The position numbers and the translations under genes are program-made. A DNA stretch of 64,000 nucleotides, taken from positions 1,612,001 to 1,676,000 of the forward strand of contig NZ_CP060717.1 in the NCBI RefSeq assembly GCF_014396585.1, in the 5' to 3' direction. This document shows, one piece after another, positions 60,007 to 64,000 of this stretch. A model generated the notes under the pieces. The model did no database searches. It had not been told where the DNA came from and was given only the letters and a program-made list of their open reading frames with translations. Every line of letters begins with the position of its first letter. Within the stretch, counting starts at the first letter, position 1. Source of the DNA: Sphingomonas rhizophila (GTDB taxonomy: Bacteria; Pseudomonadota; Alphaproteobacteria; Sphingomonadales; Sphingomonadaceae).

Positions 60007-60485
60007 ATCGCGCCCGCCATGATCTCGGCGATTCGGAGACAGCCGGCGCGGTCGTCCTCGTCGAACCGGGCCAGGGTCGGGCTGTCGATGTCGAGCACGC
60101 CGAGCAATTCGCCGTCGCGGATGATCGGGACGACGATCTCGCTGTTCGATGCGCTGTCGCAGGCGATGTGGCCGGGAAAGGCGTGGACGTCCTCGACCAG
60201 CTGGATTTCGCGGGTCGCCGCGGCGGTGCCGCACACGCCGTCGCCAAAGGCGATGCGGATGCAGGCGGGACGGCCCTGGAACGGACCGACGACCAGCCCG
60301 CCCTCGACGTTGCGATAGAATCCGACCCAGTTAATGTCCGGCAGCGTTTCCCACAGCAGCGCGGCGGCGTTGGCCATGTTGGCGATGCCATCGCTCTCCC
60401 CCGCGACCAGCCCTTGCAGCGCGCTCGACAAGTCACGGTAAAGCGTCGGCTTGTCGGCCGCTTCGATGCGGAAGTCGTAGCTCAT
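60003..60485 (-). CDS. msrC: Free methionine-(R)-sulfoxide reductase (GAF domain)
   Basis: 160 aa GAF-domain enzyme. NWVGFYRNVEGGLVVGPFQG, IRIAFGDGVCGTAAATREIQ with the active Cys, VEDVHAFPGHIACDSASNSE with the second Cys, and GVLDIDSPTLARFDEDD. Reduces free Met-R-sulfoxide. The ATG overlaps the arfB stop (TGA within ATGA). Confidence 0.9.
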   Translation of the reverse strand: MSYDFRIEAADKPTLYRDLSSALQGLVAGESDGIANMANAAALLWETLPDINWVGFYRNVEGGLVVGPFQGRPACIRIAFGDGVCGTAAATREIQLVEDVHAFPGHIACDSASNSEIVVPIIRDGELLGVLDIDSPTLARFDEDDRAGCLRIAEIMAGAI

Positions 60486-60910
60486 TCCCAATTCACCTTT
60501 CCGCGGCCCTGCTTGACCGCGCTTCGGCCCTTCTTCTGGTCGACGCGCTTCGCCTTGGCCGCTCGCGACGGCTTGGTCGGCCGCCGCTTCGCCTGGACGA
60601 TATGGGCCTCGGCGATCAGTTCCGCCAGCCGACGCCGCGCATCCTCGCGGTTCGCCTCCTGCGTTCGGTATCGGCGCGCGGTGATCAGCAACTCCCCGCC
60701 GGCGGTCATCTTCGATCCGGCGATGACCTTGAGGCGCTGGTAGGCGTCCGGGTTCAGCCCCAGCCTGAAGACGTCGCAGCGCAGCTGGCAGGCGGTCGCG
60801 ACCTTGTTGACATTCTGGCCGCCCGGACCCGTCGCCGCCAGGAACCGCTCGCTCAGCGCATCCTCGGGAATGGCGACGTCTTCCGGCCTCACGCCACGAA
60901 GTCCAGCCAT
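60482..60910 (-). CDS. arfB: Alternative ribosome-rescue factor ArfB
   Basis: 142 aa peptidyl-tRNA hydrolase that frees stalled ribosomes. ATGPGGQNVNKVATACQLRC with GGQ at 30-32. A basic C-terminal tail (KRRPTKPSRAAKAKRVDQKK) that in ArfB inserts into the mRNA channel. Confidence 0.93.
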   Translation of the reverse strand: MAGLRGVRPEDVAIPEDALSERFLAATGPGGQNVNKVATACQLRCDVFRLGLNPDAYQRLKVIAGSKMTAGGELLITARRYRTQEANREDARRRLAELIAEAHIVQAKRRPTKPSRAAKAKRVDQKKGRSAVKQGRGKVNWE

Positions 60911-61578
60911 CGGCCGAAGCGCTCCGGCAAGGGTGCGGTCACATCGATCGGGTCGCGCGGGGAGCGCGGGACGACGAGGCGCGAGGCGTGCAGCAACATG
61001 CCGCTGTCGGGCAGAACCATCTCGCCCGGTTCGTCGTCATCCTCGTCACGCGAATAGACCGGGTCGCCAACGATCGCCGCGCCCAGCCCACGGGCGGCAT
61101 GGACGCGGATCTGGTGGGTCCGGCCGGTCGCGGGCTTGAACTCGACCAGGCTCTGGCCGTCCGCCACGCCGATCCGCCGCCAATGGGTCAACGCGTCCTT
61201 ACCGCCCTTGTCGACCACCATTCGCCACCCGCGTGCAGGCGTCGAGAACTTCGCGACCGGAAGGTCGATCGTCCCCTCCTCCTCTGTCAGTTCCTTGTCG
61301 ATCACCGCAAGGTAGGTCTTTTCGACCGCGCCCTGCTCGAACGCCTGCTGGAATCTGGCGCGGGCCTTCGGGTTGCGCGCGAACAGCAGGCAGCCCGAGG
61401 TATCGCGGTCCAGACGGTGCATGGCGACGGGCGGCCGAGCGAAGCCCAGCGTCAATTCCCCGATCCGCCGTTCGATGCTGTCCCCGCCAAGGCGCGGCGC
61501 ATCGACCGCGAGGCCGGCGGGCTTGTCGATGACAATCGCCTCGCCATCGATGAACAGGATCAGGTCTTCCAAGGTCAT
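60889..61578 (-). CDS. RluA-family pseudouridine synthase
   Basis: 229 aa from the ATG at 61578 (MTLEDLILFIDGEAIVIDKP). Catalytic motif MHRLDRDTSGCLLFARN with Asp; TGRTHQIRVHAARGLGAAIV is the second conserved part. It lacks an S4 domain, as in RluA-type. Target RNA unknown. Its end overlaps the arfB start by 22 bases. Confidence 0.9.
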   Translation of the reverse strand: MTLEDLILFIDGEAIVIDKPAGLAVDAPRLGGDSIERRIGELTLGFARPPVAMHRLDRDTSGCLLFARNPKARARFQQAFEQGAVEKTYLAVIDKELTEEEGTIDLPVAKFSTPARGWRMVVDKGGKDALTHWRRIGVADGQSLVEFKPATGRTHQIRVHAARGLGAAIVGDPVYSRDEDDDEPGEMVLPDSGMLLHASRLVVPRSPRDPIDVTAPLPERFGRWLDFVA

Positions 61579-61633
61579 GCCCCGGCCATGGCAATTGTTG
61601 GCCCGCGGCGCAAACACGCCGCGTGCGCCTTGT

Positions 61634-61684
61634 GACTCAGGCGCAACGGTATGAACCCATCTTAACCTTTCACTCCTTATTAAC
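61634..61684 (+). promoter_or_regulatory. ctrA upstream region: GANTC site and TTAACC repeats
   Basis: GACTC (a CcrM methylation site, GANTC) at 61634-61638, then two direct TTAACC elements at 61662-61667 and 61680-61685, 98-149 bases before the ctrA ATG. Caulobacter ctrA is controlled by CcrM methylation and CtrA, whose box is TTAA-N7-TTAA. The spacing here (18 bases) does not match that consensus exactly. Confidence 0.45.
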
Positions 61685-61782
61685 CTTTTACGGTCAGACA
61701 GGGCATGGTTAATGGACGCTTAGACGTCGTTAAGATCGTGCACCCAGCACGGATCGCGGGCGGACTAACAGGGGTGATTCAG

Positions 61783-62490
61783 ATGCGGGTATTGCTGATC
61801 GAAGATGAGGCGACCATCGCCAAGAGCATCGAGCTGATGCTCGGCACGGAGGGCTTCAACGTCTACACCACCGACCTGGGCGAGGAAGGCCTCGATCTGG
61901 GCAAGCTGTACGATTACGACATCATCCTACTCGACCTCAACCTTCCCGACATGCACGGCTACGACGTGCTCAAGAAGCTGCGCACCGCCAAGGTGACGAC
62001 GCCGGTCCTGATCCTGTCGGGCATCGGCGAAATGGATTCAAAGGTCCGCGCGCTGGGCTTCGGCGCCGACGACTATGTCACCAAGCCGTTCCATCGTGAC
62101 GAGCTGGTGGCCCGCATTCACGCTATCGTCCGCCGTTCGAAGGGCCACAGCCAGTCGGTCATCCGCACCGGCAAGCTGGCCGTGAACCTGGACGCCAAGA
62201 CCGTCGAAGTCGACGGCAGCCGCGTTCACCTGACCGGCAAGGAATATGCGATGCTCGAGCTGCTATCGCTCCGCAAGGGCACGACCCTGACCAAGGAAAT
62301 GTTCCTCAACCACCTGTACGGCGGAATGGACGAACCCGAACTCAAGATCATCGACGTCTTCATCTGCAAGCTGCGCAAGAAGCTCGCGCTGGCGTGCGGC
62401 GGCGAAAATTACATCGAGACGGTGTGGGGTCGCGGCTATGTGCTTCGCGACGTCGAGGCGGATACCGCGCCGGAGGCAGCGGTCGCCTAA
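61783..62490 (+). CDS. ctrA: Cell-cycle response regulator CtrA
   Basis: 235 aa from the ATG at 61783; family proteins start MRVLLIEDE. Receiver domain with phosphorylation site Asp51 ([16 protein letters not shown]); OmpR-type winged helix with [20 protein letters not shown] and [18 protein letters not shown]. Master regulator of cell cycle, motility and polarity in alphaproteobacteria. Confidence 0.97.
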   Translation: MRVLLIEDEATIAKSIELMLGTEGFNVYTTDLGEEGLDLGKLYDYDIILLDLNLPDMHGYDVLKKLRTAKVTTPVLILSGIGEMDSKVRALGFGADDYVTKPFHRDELVARIHAIVRRSKGHSQSVIRTGKLAVNLDAKTVEVDGSRVHLTGKEYAMLELLSLRKGTTLTKEMFLNHLYGGMDEPELKIIDVFICKLRKKLALACGGENYIETVWGRGYVLRDVEADTAPEAAVA

Positions 62491-62514
62491 GACCGTCATC
62501 CGGGGGAAAAGAGG

Positions 62515-62542
62515 CGGCGGGCGCGGAAGCGCCTCGCCGTTT
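62515..62542 (+). terminator. Possible terminator after ctrA
   Basis: CGGCGGGCGC-GGAA-GCGCC-T-CGCCG stem with a bulge, followed by only a short TTTC. Confidence 0.45.
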
Positions 62543-62678
62543 CACTTTGGGACATCGGCACAATCCGCCGCCGCGCCTTAGGATTTCATCAACCAAATGA
62601 TCGCAAAACGGATGCACTCGGATGCGCCGATTGAAGCTCGTTCTGCTTGGCGCCTGTCCCGACCAGAGGAGAAGAACG

Positions 62679-62831
62679 ATGAAAAAGTTTCTGAAGAACA
62701 ACAAGGGCGCGACCGCCATTGAATACGGCCTGATTGCCGCGCTGATCGCGGTTGCCGCCATCGGCGCGATGCAGAGCATCGGTTCGAAGCTGGGCACCAC
62801 GTTCAACAACGTGTCGTCGCAGCTCGGCTAA
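62679..62831 (+). CDS. Flp/Tad-type pilin, copy 1
   Basis: 50 aa, MKKFLKNNKGATAIEYGLIA with the prepilin-peptidase site before the helix (GATAIEYGL). The rest is hydrophobic then IGSKLGTTFNNVSSQLG. It has AGGAGAAGA before the ATG. Flp pilins form Tad pili used in adhesion. A longer frame from 62622 is not needed. Confidence 0.95.
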   Translation: MKKFLKNNKGATAIEYGLIAALIAVAAIGAMQSIGSKLGTTFNNVSSQLG

Positions 62832-62855
62832 GCCGACGCGTCTTCGGACAAGGAA

Positions 62856-62888
62856 GCGGCGGTCCCTTCGGGGCCGCCGTTTTTCTTT
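62856..62888 (+). terminator. Rho-independent terminator after flp copy 1
   Basis: GC stem-loop CGGCGGTCCC-TTCG-GGGCCGCCG followed by TTTTTCTTT. Confidence 0.8.
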
Positions 62889-63026
62889 GTATCGTTAAAA
62901 CGACTTAGCCACGTTTTCCGTGTCGTCTTAAGTCTTTTTCAACGTTTGCCTGACTAAATGGACTGACATCGGAGGCGGTGGATAGCGGCCGATGGAAATC
63001 GCCGCATTGGCGTTAGGAGAACGACC

Positions 63027-63179
63027 ATGAAGAAGTTTCTGAAGAACAACAAAGGTGCGACGGCCATCGAATACGGCCTGATCGCTGCGCTGATCGCCGT
63101 TGCGGCGATTGCCGCGATGCAGAGCGTTGGCTCGAAGCTCGGCACGACGTTCAACAACGTTTCGTCGAAGCTCGGCTAA
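63027..63179 (+). CDS. Flp/Tad-type pilin, copy 2
   Basis: 50 aa, differing from copy 1 at only three positions (AAIAA for AAIGA, SVG for SIG, SSK for SSQ), although many codons differ at the third base. GGAGAACGACC precedes the ATG. So the duplication is older than drift at silent sites, and protein sequence is constrained. Confidence 0.95.
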   Translation: MKKFLKNNKGATAIEYGLIAALIAVAAIAAMQSVGSKLGTTFNNVSSKLG

Positions 63180-63202
63180 GCCGAACGACCCTAGTTCGAA
63201 GG

Positions 63203-63237
63203 ACGGCGGTGCCCTTGTGGCGCCGCCGTTTCTTTTT
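63203..63237 (+). terminator. Rho-independent terminator after flp copy 2
   Basis: ACGGCGGTGCC-CTTGT-GGCGCCGCCGT stem with one G-U pair, followed by TTCTTTTT. Confidence 0.8.
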
Positions 63238-63266
63238 GTGCGTGAACGATCGCTGGCCGCGGCAGC

Positions 63267-64000
63267 CTAGGCGTCGACCAGGATCCGTTTGGGCGACCGG
63301 GCGGGGAGTTGGACTTCGGTTGCGGGCGCGCTCGCCGGCTTCGTCGTCGTCAGCGGTTGCCAACCGTCGCGGCCCAGCCGCTCCATCGGACGGAAATTGG
63401 TCTTGTAGGCCATCCGGTCCGAACCCTCGACCCAGTAGCCAAGGTAGACATAGGGCAGCCCCGCCCGCGCGGCGCGGACGATGTGGTCCAGGATGATGAA
63501 GGTGCCGAGGCCCTTGCGCGCGCCCTCCCCCACATCAAAGAAGCTGTAGATCATCGACAAGCCGTCGCCCTGCTGATCGCTGAGGCAGGCTCCGACCAGC
63601 TTGCCGGGACGACCATCGACCGACGGCTCGCGATATTCGATGACGTAGGAGCGGACCGGCGTCTGCTCGATCATGTCGGCAAAATCGCTTTCGTCCATGT
63701 CGATCATGCCCCCGCCAGGATGGCGCGAGGCGAGATATGTACGGAGCAGCGCGTATTGCTCCTCCGTCGACCAGGGCTTGCAGGCCGAGACCTCAAGGTC
63801 CGAATGGCGCCGGATCAGCTTTCGCTGGGTGGCGTTGGGTTCGAAGCGGTCGGCGACGACGCGGACCGACACGCAGGCGCTGCAATCGATGCACGACGGA
63901 CGGTAGGCCACCGATTGCGACCGGCGGAAGCCGATCCGGCCCAGCGCTTCGTTGAGCTCGCCGGCGTTGCGGCCGTTGAGTTCCGTGAAGACTTTCCGTT
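63267..64000 (-). CDS. bpt: Leucyl-transferase (Bpt), 5' end outside the window
   Basis: Aminoacyl-tRNA-protein transferase that marks proteins with N-terminal Asp/Glu by Leu for ClpS-ClpAP degradation. In frame to the right edge as [20 protein letters not shown] and then [20 protein letters not shown], the Cys-rich N-terminal motif of the family. Later [40 protein letters not shown] and [20 protein letters not shown]. Reading it as a shorter gene starting at 63911 would lose conserved sequence. About the first 20-30 codons are missing. Confidence 0.93.
   Translation of the reverse strand, partial: RKVFTELNGRNAGELNEALGRIGFRRSQSVAYRPSCIDCSACVSVRVVADRFEPNATQRKLIRRHSDLEVSACKPWSTEEQYALLRTYLASRHPGGGMIDMDESDFADMIEQTPVRSYVIEYREPSVDGRPGKLVGACLSDQQGDGLSMIYSFFDVGEGARKGLGTFIILDHIVRAARAGLPYVYLGYWVEGSDRMAYKTNFRPMERLGRDGWQPLTTTKPASAPATEVQLPARSPKRILVDA

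Overview
This window is GC-rich chromosomal DNA from an alphaproteobacterium, most likely of the order Sphingomonadales. The case rests on a PEPxxWA-CTERM sorting signal, a CtrA response regulator with a GANTC (CcrM-type) site upstream, a Bpt-type leucyltransferase, twin Flp pilins, and str-S10-spc ribosomal gene order and composition typical of the group. No rRNA, CRISPR array or insertion sequence was seen. Ten single-base deletions, mostly in or beside G/C runs, break otherwise intact genes, among them the essential ribosomal gene rplV and purQ. I read them as sequencing or assembly errors rather than gene decay.

Layout. 1-4.9 kb (minus) is an ATGA/GTGA-coupled fatty-acid or acyl-CoA degradation operon: acyl-CoA dehydrogenase, two short-chain dehydrogenases, a FadJ/FadB-like bifunctional enzyme, and the first 35 codons of an unidentified gene. 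5.0-8.0 kb (plus) has a lipoprotein and a pair of acyl-CoA dehydrogenases that look like the two subunits of a heteromer. 8.0-9.8 kb has a PaaI-type thioesterase, a small membrane protein, purS-purQ and tRNA-Arg(TCT).

9.77-23.94 kb is an integrated element of about 14.1 kb, flanked by 45-bp direct repeats made of the 3' part of tRNA-Arg. Left to right it carries a SIR2-like gene next to the tRNA (candidate phage defence), a translationally coupled run of four secreted small proteins, a truncated secreted ORF and a PEPxxWA-CTERM protein, three unknown genes, a scaffold-like gene, TerL and TerS, a DUF3631-type ATPase operon headed by an AlpA-like regulator, a tyrosine integrase and a short upstream gene. 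No portal, major capsid, protease or tail gene is present. An octamer, TAGGTAAC, recurs upstream of both the terminase operon and the integrase operon. This composition suggests a phage satellite or a much-reduced prophage, and it is the most interesting part of the window.

24-33.3 kb is a stress-type cluster: L,D-transpeptidase, three universal stress proteins (two here, another at 59 kb), a beta-CASP metallo-beta-lactamase RNase-like protein, a P-type cation ATPase, a DksA/TraR zinc protein, Hsp20 and an NRAMP transporter. 33.4-37.6 kb has a RibD-like reductase, a thiolase, an FAD-linked oxidase, dihydrofolate reductase and an SRPBCC protein. 37.7-54.4 kb (minus) is the translation superoperon, transcribed rpsL-rpsG-fusA-tuf-rpsJ through rplO-secY-adk. 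54.7-60.0 kb carries small proteins, a cupin, DUF3140, and lpd and pdhC of the pyruvate dehydrogenase complex. 60.0-64.0 kb has free-methionine-R-sulfoxide reductase, ArfB, an RluA-type pseudouridine synthase, ctrA, two tandem flp pilin genes each with its own terminator, and the 3' part of bpt running off the right edge.
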